Assembly (NCBI RefSeq): GCF_014529535.1
Contig: NW_023503608.1
Span: forward strand, 5,630,501 to 5,694,500
Origin: Bradysia coprophila
Lineage: Eukaryota > Arthropoda > Insecta > Diptera > Sciaridae
DNA: 64,000 bases
Reading direction: 5' to 3'
Both the position numbers and the translations under genes were made by a program. This document shows positions 1-11,444 of this stretch, in pieces. Position 1 is the stretch's first letter. Each line of letters begins with the position of its first letter. A model generated the notes under the pieces. The model searched no databases. It was not told the origin of the DNA and was given only the letters and a program-made list of their open reading frames with translations.

Positions 1-2633
1 GTAAAAGATTTTTTATCAATAGTTCATAAAAGATCCAGCAAAAGAAGTAATAGATTTGATGTTTATACTGGTTATTACTACTTACCAACTGTAAAAAGTT
101 TGAAATGTAAAGCTCTGAAGCAGAGGTCTGCAAGGTTAACTGTTTCACTGCATTTTTCGTAGTTTTCTCTAAGACCATATTAATTTGACTTAACTCAGAA
201 CCATAGATTTTTAGTTTTTACGAAAACTAGCATATTTTTTGGTGAATTTTAATACCATATTTTTGTAGTCATAAATAAAACTAAGTTTTTTTTGGTATTT
301 AAAATAACTGTAAATAGCGTGGTTCTCCTTATTACCATTTTTTAATGGACTACAATTTAACTATTTTTTATGTTGATAATAATGAATTTAATGAAATATC
401 TGGAATTTTTCGTTGTTTTTTTGAAAATTTGAGTCAAATTGAATGAAATTTGGTTAAGAATAAAACCTATCTTTTTTTGGTTTTAACTTTCACGACAAAA
501 GATGTAGGGTTACCATAAAGGTTACCATAAAAATGTGGTTGACGATTACACTAAAAATGTAGTTAGTACTATCTTAAAGCAAAATAGTTTTAGTTATGTC
601 AATCACTAAATTTTAATTTTCAAAATTTGGTAATATATTGAACTATGCATCCATGCAGTACAATTTAAAACCATTTTCAAATCTGAAAAAAGCAGTGAAA
701 CAGTTAACCTTGCAGACCTCTGCTCTGAAGTAACACTAAAACAAAGCAAAGTGTCATAGTAAAGTCGTTCGACAAATCGTTGCTTCGACCCCTTTACAAA
801 ATACTACGGAACTTGAAATTAGGAACTATCAAATGCAATGACAGAAACGAGCGTTGGCCATCGTTTAATGTTGTATTGTGTAGAAAACCTTATTTCAAGA
901 TGGAACGTTTGGTAACGAATGGTTAACAAAACTAAAGATTTTACAAAAACCGAATCTAAACATTCAAAATTCGCATCAACAGCGTGTGCAACTAAAAAGT
1001 TGTGTTAACTCACTTGTTTTAAAGGTCGAGAACATATCTTTACATGACAATAATGTCAAAATGTTTACAAAAAATGTCACTTTGAATTGCATATAAAAAA
1101 CTGAAACCTAAACATGAGTATTACCAGATATTCTAATTTCAGTTCAGAAAGACCCATAGTATTACGACACAGTAAATAGAAGAGAACTTGGAATATATTG
1201 GCGTATACATGCAAGAACACTGGAAAAAATGAACATGAAAAAAAAAACCGAAAGAGGAAACTTTTAATTGATCATAAAAGTAATAAAGAATGAGTTTTAA
1301 GAAGTATAAATTCTATTAAAATACTAAACATTTAAGTGCAATGGGTTGCCTCTTCTCATTATTAGTACGAATACATAATGTGGTATTTAACGGAAGCAAA
1401 GGTCATAAAAATAATACTATGCCGATGATTGCGTTAAGTAAAAAAGAAAAAATGAAACGAAATAATATTTCGTGATAACATTCTTTTTTATGGACAATAA
1501 TACCGAAAGAATGCACTTAAACAGAAAATCAATAAAATCGACAATATCTCACCACACACAAAAACCCATACACACAGAAGTTCATTCATACATTCGAAAT
1601 GAACTGTTGATATAAAACATTTTAATAATCGAAAAGGCAACAACACATTGCACAGCAATATAATTTATTTGTTTCATTTTCGAAAAAGTGCCAATACAAA
1701 TTCACAATATTATAATAATAAAATGCACGATGAATCATTTGCAATGCGAAATCAATTCCAAATAAAATCGAGAACGGATGTTGAAAGAATGTAATATCAC
1801 ACGGAAAGGAAGTTGAATTTCAAGTGTCAACAATTTTGATGCAACAATTATAATATTTTCCATTTGTGCAAGTCTCGTTGCTTTGTTTTAAAATGCGAAA
1901 ATTTATTGCAGGCGCATAATATTAACGATGATCAAACTTAAATGGAGTCGAGTCATTTAGGCGGTCGTTTATTGTTGTTTTTTTACAATCCATACGCGGG
2001 ACATTTTTCATTTACAATTTAAATTTATTGTAATAGTTCCTCATTAATAGATCCTCACTTGTTACAATGTACACTAGTATTGACTCACATTTCACGTTCT
2101 CAACTGCAGAGCAGAGGTTAGTCTAATTTCCAGAGAAAGATGTATTTTTGAAACTGTCTCGCAAAAAGGGTCAAAACAGACCCAAATATCTTTAGAATCG
2201 CCCAAACACATTTTCTCTCATTTCCATGATGGAGTTAATTGAGACAATTCAATAATAATTAGAGAAAGATTTCCTAAATAATGTTTCAAATTTCAGTAAT
2301 TTTTTTTAACAAAACAAAATGAAATGAAGACATTCCGTTCGGGTCAGCCGAATGTGGTCTGCCGTCTTTTAGTTGCCTTCAATCTTCCACACAACATTTT
2401 TATAGACAATACCAAATACAAATGTTTTATGACTGGCACAGTCGACAGGCTAAAATAAACATTTCTTTAATTTTTTTTGGCGCGTCAATGACTAATAATC
2501 AAGACCGAAATGAAAATTTTATTGTTATATTATTGAGAGTGTCTCGAGTAGTACACATTTGGAATTTCAATAATTTATTGTCCACTTTTAATGGGTCAAA
2601 TGAAAACATTAATAATTAAATATGGTTACTTAC
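1..2633. other. Intron 7 of eIF5B (left part), non-coding
   Basis: Because exon 7 of eIF5B ends at 2634 with a GTAAGT donor on the minus strand, this stretch should be the start of the next intron, which leaves the window on the left. I looked for the expected following residues of eIF5B domains III and IV on the minus strand and saw none. The stretch contains a 602-bp hAT-like MITE (121-722) and, at 1-60, tails of the dispersed repeat family. Otherwise it is AT-rich sequence with nothing recognisable. Confidence 0.6.
121..722. mobile_element. hAT-like MITE with 8-bp target duplication
   Basis: The two ends form inverted repeats starting CAGAGGTCTGCAAGGTTAAC, identical for 31 bases and then differing at one base within about 38. 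The element is flanked on both sides by the 8-bp direct repeat CTCTGAAG (113-120 and 723-730). An 8-bp target duplication and CAG-type ends fit the hAT superfamily. The 602-bp interior is AT-rich with no open frame, so it must depend on a transposase made elsewhere. The exact duplication and near-perfect ends suggest a fairly recent insertion. Confidence 0.85.
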
Positions 2634-2710
2634 TGCGATTCATGGACTAACATTGTTGAGGCCTTCATAACATCACGCTTCACAACAGGCCCGATTCGTA
2701 TGTTGGAATA
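2634..2710 (-). CDS. eIF5B: eIF5B exon 7 (isolated, start of the domain III region)
   Basis: A 77-nt minus-strand exon lies between an acceptor (ATTTTCAG) and a donor (GTAAGT). Read in the phase left by exon 6, it gives YSNIRIGPVVKRDVMKAS followed by TMLVHESQ. This corresponds to the conserved eIF5B segment just after the GTPase and domain II core, where animal eIF5B reads Y-x-x-I-x-I-G-P-V-x-K-K-D-V-M-K-A-S. Exon 6 at 30279 ends with TSKIP in phase 0, and in the family that proline is followed directly by this tyrosine, so the join is exact. Exon 7 ends in phase 2 and the next exon lies outside the window. About 230 residues of domains III-IV remain to be encoded. The exon is too short to stand out as an ORF, so an automatic annotation could truncate the gene at 30222. 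Confidence 0.9.
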
Positions 2711-3483
2711 CTGAAAATAACAAAATAGAGAATAACAAAATTAATTTGGTTAAAGGCTCCCAGTGGTGCAATAAAATTAATAAAAATAATTTGTTAAATG
2801 GATAATAGAAAATAATTCAATTAATAGAAATATCCTTCGCACGTTACAGCTGTGTTTTCGTCAACATTATTATTTTTTTCCTTCTTTTATTTAATTTTGA
2901 ATGAAATGAAACGCATAAAAAACATCAAAGCCACGAGAAAATAACATAATATCTAAAAAGAAAATATTAAATAATTAATTTATTGAAATATATCACGTCT
3001 GGATCGTGTCTTTTAGTTTTTGGGATTTTTCTATTTTAATTTTTGATGTGCGTGGTTATTATGCAACGTTTTTTCGTATTTTTTTTTGTTAATGGTTCAC
3101 GTGTCGGTAATTAAAGAAATCTGTCTCGAGTTTAATTTTGGGCGAATACTACGCAAATGAAAAATTGTCTAGGTTTCTCGTGTATATAGATTTCGTAATG
3201 TATGCCACTGATAGTGCGTTTTATCGTCATTGCGTTGGTTTTTAAATGGATAATTAATTTGTGTGTCAGAAACAAAATAAAAACTACTCGACCGACGGTT
3301 TTAAGTATTAATTTCAATGTCTATACATTAGAACGCCAAATTTATTTTCGTCCTTTATACATTCTGGTTACTGCAATAAGATCGCATCTTCTATCTCAAT
3401 TGAGGGCTACAGTTTCTTTGCGAAGGTCCTGAGCTTGAATATAATTACAGTAAATGTCAAACGAATTTATGCCTAAATTTTCA

Positions 3484-3566
3484 TCAGCTGTTTAACTAGC
3501 TGGTCCACTCATACAATCACACTGCTTATACGGTTTTACCAACACGACGATCGTACGTGTGAATAT
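3484..3566. mobile_element. Degenerate half of a CAGCTG-ended MITE
   Basis: The sequence CAGCTG...AGCTGGTCCAC followed by CATACAATCA and TACGGTTTTACC matches, in order, one arm and the centre of the better preserved element near 7725-7945. Only one arm is clear here. Confidence 0.5.
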
Positions 3567-3598
3567 ATACTAAGCTTTTACAAGTAGTCCAAAGTGTA

Positions 3599-3798
3599 AC
3601 TATGTAGGGCACATTGCAAGGACACCACCAAGAACTGTAGATCATTCAGAGGGAAAAATGAATCAGGAGACCAGTAGAGATGAATTGGCAATAATTTATA
3701 TTGGACCGTTCGAAATGCAAGGAATGAAAATCAAAGAGGACCTAAGCCCAGCAATGTATAAGAAGAAGAAGGCGAGTGTTGTATACATGTCTCTTTAA
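3599..3798 (+). pseudogene. Possible 3' remnant of a non-LTR retrotransposon
   Basis: An open stretch of 66 codons starts YVGHIARTPPRT and ends in a lysine run before a TAA. The W/Y-x-G-H-I/V-x-R pattern followed by basic residues is typical of the extreme C-terminus of RTE/Jockey-type reverse transcriptases. No reverse transcriptase core is present upstream, where a stop lies directly before the fragment. The similarity rests on a short motif only, and chance cannot be excluded. Confidence 0.3.
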
Positions 3799-5715
3799 AA
3801 AATCTAAATTAACTTCAATCAAATGTGTCTGTAACAACTACAGTATAATCCATATGAAGTTCGGAATTTAATGTAGTTAATTCTTAGTATCCTTTTTCGC
3901 TGCATTCTATAGAACAGCGATATCCCGAAATTCTAGTGCAGCTGACAATTTCCTTTCAACATAGATCTCTACCACCCTAACAACATAGAATAATATATTC
4001 CAGTAAAGTTAGTAAAGATAAAAATCCGAACGATTTATAGCCTCATTAGAAATGCAAAAGCTCTACTGTGCGGCATTGCACTTTCCCGACAAAAATCTCG
4101 ACACAATTATTTAGAATGTCATACAATGCATCACAGTCAGTCGTATCGCACTGAAAAAAACGACGTCAAAATGCTCTACACTAAAAGGTATAATATCTGA
4201 GCGGACTAAATATGCGTTTGAATGTTTATTGCGATATGTATTGCGGTTGTGCTTTGCTATACGAACTGAAATATTCAAATGAACGGAAGTTACTAATAGT
4301 AGTTAGGCGGATATGAAAACATAAAGGAAATGTTGAATTTATCATACGAAAAAAAAGAGCCACTCTTCAGTAAATTTATTGTAAAATTTCTGTTAGAGCA
4401 ATCATAATGAAACGCTATGAATATTTTCGTTGTTTTTCCATAATCGACGCTAATACTGTGCAAACTATGAGAATTCAATAAATGTTTTCTCGCTGTTTTG
4501 TTTTCGAAATTCTAATTCCCTTATTGCACAAACTCACAATCAACAAATTTATCAAGCATCTTTTACTGTATATTACGCAATCATCAGAGAATCAACCCAG
4601 TGTAGTATTTTACTTAATTTCATTCAAAAATAATAATAAAAAAAAAACTAATTCATTAAACCGCAATTTTATGAATTAAAAGTGACGTGACGATAAGCTC
4701 GTGATGATTAATAATTAGGCATATTATCGCCACCATGGAATTAATTAAATTTTATTAGTTTATGAAATGCTTACCCATTGGTGACGAATGATTTTACATT
4801 AATTAAGTTTACCTTTTAGTACACACAACAATTTATTTAAATTCGTCATGAATTTCAAATATAAAATGAATAACGAGAAATTACGGCCGCATATACGTAT
4901 AACATGCGTTTTTATTATCCATTTAGACTTGTTTCGCTTTTATTTTTCTTTATACATTTTTTTCGTTATAATTTATAATGAAGTGTCATGTATCGGTTCA
5001 TCGATAAATTGAAATTAACATTAACCTGTAACACAATATCCTCTCAGCTACTTCAATTACCAAGAACGTGTAATTTTTTTTTTTTGTAAATAAAAGAGAT
5101 GAGAAAAATTATGTTAAAATAAATATAACAACAGCAACAACGAAAATAAATAAAAGTTTAACTTTTCAGTCATTCTTCGTGTTCAGATGAAAGGTAGAAA
5201 AAAAATATTTTTTTTATTAGAATTATTCATAAACAAGGACGGACGTCGTACGACGATTTCCCGGATGGGCTTCCCATCCTGAACGTATGTATAATTTGTT
5301 TGATTTTATTCAAACTTTGAATGGTGTTAAAATATTCCACCAGTGCGTGTGTAAGACCAAAATGATGAATTTGATGTGACTGTGTTCATTAGTTTATTTA
5401 TATAATTTTTTTTACATATATATAATGCTTAGTAGCGGCATTTCATTTACAGAAAATATTTTAATAAAAATAAATAGAAATTTGTCGGTACAATCCGCTT
5501 TTTCTCCGAGTTGAATTTGAATTAATTTGTTGGAATATTGATTTGGGGATTTTAGGAGTTCTGTGTGCATTGTGATTGTAACTTACTATGTGAGGTTGTT
5601 TAAAGTGTATCCATAACTAAGTAAATATAAAAATAACTCGCTTAACGCTAAGAAGTGCCTTACATACCTCACTCGACTTCAGATAGATCAGATATATTTT
5701 ATGGGTTTTTATTAT

Positions 5716-5816
5716 GTCTGGACAGCGATGACAAAAATTAGTGGTAGGCTCTGGCTGATGAGTTCTTATATAGATGGGCTACTGAATGTTTAAACTAATG
5801 AAGTAGACGATTTTGT
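5716..5816 (+). repeat. Dispersed ~100-bp repeat family, copy
   Basis: It contains GGACAGCGATGACAAAAATTAG, matching the family head except for its first bases, then CTTATATAG in the middle and TTTAAACTAATGAAGTAGAC with GATTTT at the tail. Order and spacing match the copies at 26105, 51685 and (reversed) 56872. Confidence 0.65.
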
Positions 5817-7567
5817 ACCAACCATCTCAAAATGCTTACACAAAAAGAAATGTATTTGGAAATGGTGCGGTCGAATGAGTGTAATTCTTTTTCTCTTTTG
5901 CATTAACAGCTGTGTCCCTTTATCTGAACCTTCCACTTAAAGATTGTCATACGTTTATAGGTTCCACTTTTGCGAAACAAACTATGTTGACTGATGCCAG
6001 ATATCCAATTAAAGATCAGAAAGACGAAAGTTTGTACGGTCGGAGAAATATATATTTCGGGATTTTTAAAAATATCATCGTTTCTCTAATTTCTCTCAAT
6101 TGCCATTTGAAATAACATGCAAAATGAGAGGATACAGAAAAACGATGAAAACGATCCCAAAATCTATATTTCTCCAACTGTATAGAACATCGTGACAGCA
6201 GCCTCTATTATAATCTCAGCAGCTACGATTTCAAATTATTGAGTCACATGTACATCATTCATTCAATCGAAATTAAAATCAGCTCAGTTCATTGTATGAC
6301 ATCGATAGAATTTGTAAGAAAATTTTGATTAACCTCAATGAAAGGTATATGCGTTGCGTTACACGTGTACAGAGTAAATGTGTACTGATAGCAAATGCGC
6401 CCATTATACAGACGTTCTATCAAAATGTTTATTTTCATTGTAAACACACACCCCTATGACTTTTCAACGAGTTTTACATAACATCGTTGAGCTCTTATCT
6501 ATTTTAGTATTTACCGAGTAAACTACGGATATACTAAAACCGAACAATACAAAATACAAATTCAATTACGTTCAATTAAAGTAAATATATTCATGCGGTA
6601 TTATATACAACAGCGAACGTGTACAAATATTTCAATTCATTCAGTTAAAGTTCTTCATTGATATACATGTATGTATAAACCCATGCACACGTTGTATTGT
6701 ACCGAGCTTCAATTCGTGGAATTATTTATGAATGAAATTAATAGCATGCTAATTTATTTGTTTGGTGTTGCTGTCTTTCCACAACCACTATAATATCCTA
6801 TACCTTACTCTATCGATCGACAAGCGAAGAGATGTTTTTTTTTAATAAAAAAAAACTTCGGCTTAAACTTACACAGAATGAATTAAATTTTTGCTATAGT
6901 TTTTATTCATTGTAGAATTTCGTATAATGGATATTTCTGTTGAATAAGTAATGTAAAGGTATTTTATTTGAATTTTAAATTAGCCTTTGTTCATTCAAAA
7001 AGTATGAATTACAACATAGATGTACAATTAAAATGAATAATTACGAATGATGATGGAATATACGATTTTTAGTGCTCGTTCACTGCGAATCGACTAAGTG
7101 ATTATCTTTGTACGTGTGTGAGTGTGTGTTAGTTTTGTATTTAAGCGTACCGGTCTGATGGTAATAGAAACAATTTTCGAGAGACACTTTTACATATAGG
7201 TGTTGCATGTAAATTTCCATTCAAATAAAAATCCAACTATTCAAATGAAATAAAAACATATGCTTCGCAGGCGGCTCGGCAGGCGACCCGCACGTTGATC
7301 ACATACGGTACCGATTTTATAAATTATTTTAAGTCATAGGTTAAGAAGCTAATATGTGTATATTATGCATCCGCGGAAATAGTTGATTGCGTACTGGTTT
7401 GGAGATTGTTATGTTGAGGAGTCTTCAAACTATTACGTAGTATACTCGCAGAGTCCACCGGAGACGAGAAATATTTTAAAAATCTTCAAAACGTGTACCC
7501 TAGGAGGATCTAGGCAGCGTTTTTACGATGAAAAAAAATACATAAGCAGTCAATGCGGCAGGCTATA

Positions 7568-7674
7568 TATCATCTGCTATGGATATTACCAGCAAGAAAG
7601 AAGTGATTGTCTCTTGTCAATGTGGTTTTCTTTAGCAAAATGTATTATGTTAAAATAAATGAAGTAAAAGATTC
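7568..7674 (+). repeat. Dispersed ~100-bp repeat family, diverged copy
   Basis: The head reads ATCATCTGCTATGGA and the tail AATGAAGTAAAAGATTC, about 107 nt apart. The middle is diverged. Confidence 0.45.
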
Positions 7675-7724
7675 ACCATCAACGATTTAAAAAATTATTT
7701 CAGATTGAAAGAAGTATAAAACCT

Positions 7725-7945
7725 ACAGTTAGATGCCGTGAAATTTCAATATGAATTTGCTTCAGCTCTTTTTCAGCTGATTCACACAAACAATCAAAAC
7801 TGTTTAAACATATTTGTACGGTTTTACCACCACCACGCGCGTACGTCTAGCAGCGGTAACCGTATCAACAAGTGTAAACAGTTTGATTGTATGTGTGGAT
7901 CAGCTGAAAAACAGCTGGTATCCTTTCTGAGGGCGCTAACACTAG
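7725..7945. mobile_element. Inverted-repeat MITE (CAGCTG arms)
   Basis: The arm at 7763-7807 (CAGCTC, TTTTTCAGCTGATTCACAC, AATCAAAACTGTTTA) pairs with the arm at 7873-7917 read backwards, with only a few mismatches. Pairing continues inward through TACGGTTTTACC against its partner GGTAACCGTA. Weaker outer pairing (GTTAGATGCC against GGGCGCTAAC) suggests outer ends near 7730 and 7945. I see no coding capacity and no clear target duplication. A related fragment lies at 3484-3566. Confidence 0.65.
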
Positions 7946-8539
7946 CAAATCGGAAAAGTCCGTGAAAAATAGCTTCACACGAAACATGTTGAAAATAATG
8001 TTAGAAAAGCACGAGCTCCGATACTTCGTATGGGTCTGACTCTGACAAGTGCAACGAAAAAAATGCAAAATTTTAGATTTGAATTAGACTGTTCCACTAG
8101 GATTTCAAGATTTAGATGGCACCACTTGTCTTTGTGTCTGAATAAATTATTCGCCCCACTAATTTGTAATCAAATTCTATTTATATCCCCTCCTTTTAGG
8201 TGCCCAATTCGTTGACCATATCATAAGTAGACCAAGTCCAATCATTCAAAGATCAAAATCATAATATTTCATAATAACAAAAAAAAATTCGATCATAACC
8301 TCAATTCAAAAACAGTCTGGTCAACTTCACTTATATGGAAGTGGCGATTAAATATTTCGCAAAATTTACCGCAAATAAGATCATAATAAAATTTGTTTAC
8401 ATTTACCGACACCACAATTATTATCTCATTGCTTGATTAGGATAGGTTAATCGGCAATGTGTGGGCGCATTTAATTACGTATCACCATAAATTTCGCGAC
8501 GGACGTTTATTTAGTTGGCAAAAAATTGTGGTTTTTAAG

Positions 8540-10218
8540 ATGAAATTGCGTAACTTCTTGAATAAGCTCCAGGTAGGCAAAATGACTCGGTTTCACTTTC
8601 TTTTGCATATGGTTGAGAAATTATTTCTTTGATCTATGGACGGACGGGAGAGTGACATCAGTTCATAGCGAATATTTCAGCTGAGAAGATCAGTGAAAAA
8701 GTTAGTGTTAAGTTTATAGTTGGACAAAATAATGTTTTGTGTGTTAACAGTAGAATAACAAAAAAAATGACGCTGGATCGGCATTGGCAAAAATATGTGG
8801 TTTGTAATACTTTTAAACGTATCCATTCATCCAATTTTAACAGACTGAGTCTATTACAACTTTCGTAAATGATCAAAGTTTCTAACTCTGAATAAGACTA
8901 TCAGTCACAAATACAACGAAAATTCGAACAACGATACTATTTCTTTGCAGATAGTCATCTCAATTTTGGCACACACTCGAACGATTTACACTAAACCTAT
9001 CTCAGTACCTGTGGTATGGCCAGACAGTGCTGGTGGAAGTATTAATTCGAATCGACAACCATTTTATCCTCAGTATCGTGTAAATCGGCGCATAGAAGAG
9101 ATAAATGAAAGACCGAATTCTGATTTTAATCGTTTAGTATATAATCGAATCGGACATAATCTTCAAAATGGAAATTCACAGGACTCTATTGATTACGTCG
9201 ACAAACCCCAACGATTAACGAACAACTTTGCCGTGCAAGGTGGAGGTCAACAGACTGATGGCACAAATAAATTTGGTTTCGACGATGTGGAAAGTAGAAC
9301 GAAATTTTTGTTTAAGAAGAAGTTAAAGAAAAAGAAAAAGAAAATCTGCCTGCCCGTTGGCTACGGTCACGGCAAAGATAGTCTCAGAACATTGTATGAC
9401 CTAAATGTGATATTTGCTGATATTAATATTAACGAATATGACACAGTTGGAGGATACGGGTGCAAACCACTCTTTGGGTTAAGTGGCGGTTACGGTGAAG
9501 GTCATGGAAGTCATGGAAACCACGGAAGTCATGGAAGCCACGGAAGTCATGGAAGCCATGGAAGCTATGGCGGACACGGAAGCAATCATCATACCAGCTC
9601 GCAACATGGTAGTACTACTTATGGTGGATCGAACTATGGAAGTCACACTGACACTGACACTGGCACTGACAGTGATTATGATTATGTTAATCATAATGAT
9701 CATGGAAGCTTAATTCAAACTGACGATTATGATCATGAAAGTAGTGCACCTAGTCAAAGTAGTCAGGGAAGTAATAATTTATTTGGTGGCCTATTTCATG
9801 GAACAACAAGTGGTAGCAGTAACAACTACAACAGTGGAAATGGACATGCAAGTGGTGGACCTCTGGGATTTTTCGGTCAAGGCGGTTTATTTGATTTTTC
9901 TAACAGTGGTGGTCAGCGGCCGCAAAGCGCTGGTACGTTGGGAGATTCAATTGATGATACGGTGAAACCGGTTATAGAAATAAACGTTCCAGATACTATA
10001 CAGGACGTCGTAAGTTCGCAAAATATGTGTGTGTGAAATGTGAATAATTTTTAAAAATTTAGGTCCAAGGAAACTGGCGACCAGGCAACTTGGTTGGTGG
10101 TATTCAAAACTCAGTTTCAGGATTCATCCAACAGATCTCGGATCGACCTGGAGAAGCGATAAGACAAATTAATCAGGAAATTTCTTCAATATTCCGCTCA
10201 TTTACCGATTTATTTTGA
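8540..10218 (+). CDS. Secreted Gly/Ser/His-rich protein, unrecognised family
   Basis: Proposed exons are 8540-8572, 8951-10009 and 10063-10218, all joined in phase 0, giving 415 residues. Exon 1 (MKLRNFLNKLQ, donor CAG/GTAGGC) joined to exon 2 (IVISILAHT) would make a basic N-terminus plus a short hydrophobic core, a plausible signal peptide. This start is inference, because the long frame itself begins at the acceptor TTTGCAG without an ATG. A Lys-rich block (KKKLKKKKKK, about residue 135) is followed by ICLPVGYGHG and then a tandem GSHG repeat (9502-9560), then a Ser/Asn/Gly-rich tail. The last exon ends with the amphipathic-looking VSGFIQQISDRPGEAIRQIN and stops at TGA overlapping AATAAA. 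Composition suggests an extracellular structural or cuticle-associated protein. It lies inside the giant intron of eIF5B, on the opposite strand. Confidence 0.75.
9497..9600 (+). repeat. In-frame GSHG minisatellite
   Basis: Tandem 12-bp units of the type GGAAGTCATGGAAGCCACGG encode repeated Gly-Ser-His-Gly inside the secreted protein. The units differ mostly at silent third positions (CAT/CAC, AGT/AGC), which points to selection for the peptide rather than recent slippage alone. Confidence 0.8.
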
Positions 10219-10223
10219 ATAAA
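10218..10223 (+). terminator. Poly(A) signal overlapping the stop codon
   Basis: AATAAA begins at the last base of the TGA stop (TGAATAAA), so the 3' UTR would be very short if this signal is used. A second AATAAA lies near 10351. Confidence 0.5.
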
Positions 10224-11444
10224 TTTTTCCTAATCGTCCAAATCTTCCAGTGTTTTTCTTTACATTCTTTTATTGTTAAGTCAAATTTTCCGACTCAACA
10301 ATTTACAAACAATAATGGTTCTGAAGTTGTAAAACAGCAAATATTCGCTTCAATAAATTTTCCGAGCTTATAATTTAGATCTGCCGATGCATCAATTCTA
10401 TTAGCTTTTATAAAATATGATTTACCACTTGATAATTGCATTCAAGAAATGTACACCAAATGCGAATGTAATTAAAAGTACAATCGTACCATAAATAACA
10501 TTTTTTATGTGGTTTTACGTCTGTTAATAAATAGTAGCGTTACATTGTATTACGATTGAATAATGCATATGACTGTCCTTGTTACATATTCGAACAAAAT
10601 AAGAAACCGATATACCTATGTAACGAAAGAAATGTATACTGTTCCACAAACGTTGCATTTTATGATCCCAGAAAAACCTACTAATTATAATCCACAACAA
10701 TTAAAGAAATTAACAACGCAATAAATTCGTAGAAAATGTTCTGAAAATCATTATGCCAATGGCGTTAGATTCTCATAACCAACCATACGAGTAAGTTGGT
10801 TTTGATACGATTGTATGGAAGAAACGAGAGATAATTACGCTAAAATGCAATTAGATATTTGCACGAAAATTTAATGAATGAAATACTTTATATGTTCTGG
10901 TCGTATAGGTCGAGTATTTTCTTTTGCTTTTCCCGGTTGACGACATTCATCGAATTTATTAGCTGTTAAACTCTTAAGCCCGATAGACGAGTATTATTGC
11001 CCTTCAGCGATATAAATATATTTTTGTTATTAAGTTATGGACGACAGCTAAGCGTTCGTTCATTGTAATATAAATAAGAAACTCAAAGGAGCTATTAATA
11101 GCTAAAAACAAGTAGAACCGAAAAAGAAGTAGTTCGCCCACGCTACAAAATAATGGAATATTTATGGTGTTTTTATATATATATATATATATTACACGCC
11201 AGTCTTGTTTGATAAATTTAATAATGAGTAAAGTGACTCTTGCCTTAAAAGTGATACCGACATTGTTTTTGCTTTCTATTGTTAATTTTCTATTTATAAA
11301 ACAGGGATAATTAGGAAATAGTGTAGGATGTAGACAGTTTCACTTATTTGTTGTAATTTAATATCAATTTTAGAAACATTTCTTACGGAAAAGGTTTCTT
11401 CTTCAATATGTTTCCTCATACATTTGATGAACAAGATGTAAATT

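Larger units (their letters stand above)
2713..8539. other. Left part of the giant eIF5B intron, no gene seen
   Basis: AT-rich intronic DNA. It contains a possible non-LTR retroelement remnant near 3599-3798, copies of an inverted-repeat MITE at 3484-3566 and about 7725-7945, members of the dispersed repeat family at 5716-5816 and about 7568-7674, and two adjacent short palindromes at 5244-5279. Open frames of 60-90 codons here (for example at 5912, 7383 and 8030) have low-complexity or random-looking translations and no splice or start context, so I do not call them genes. Confidence 0.6.

Noticed and set aside
9479..9965. Met/Thr/Val-rich frames overlapping the secreted protein
   Set aside because: They are alternative-frame readings of the GSHG repeat and its flanks.
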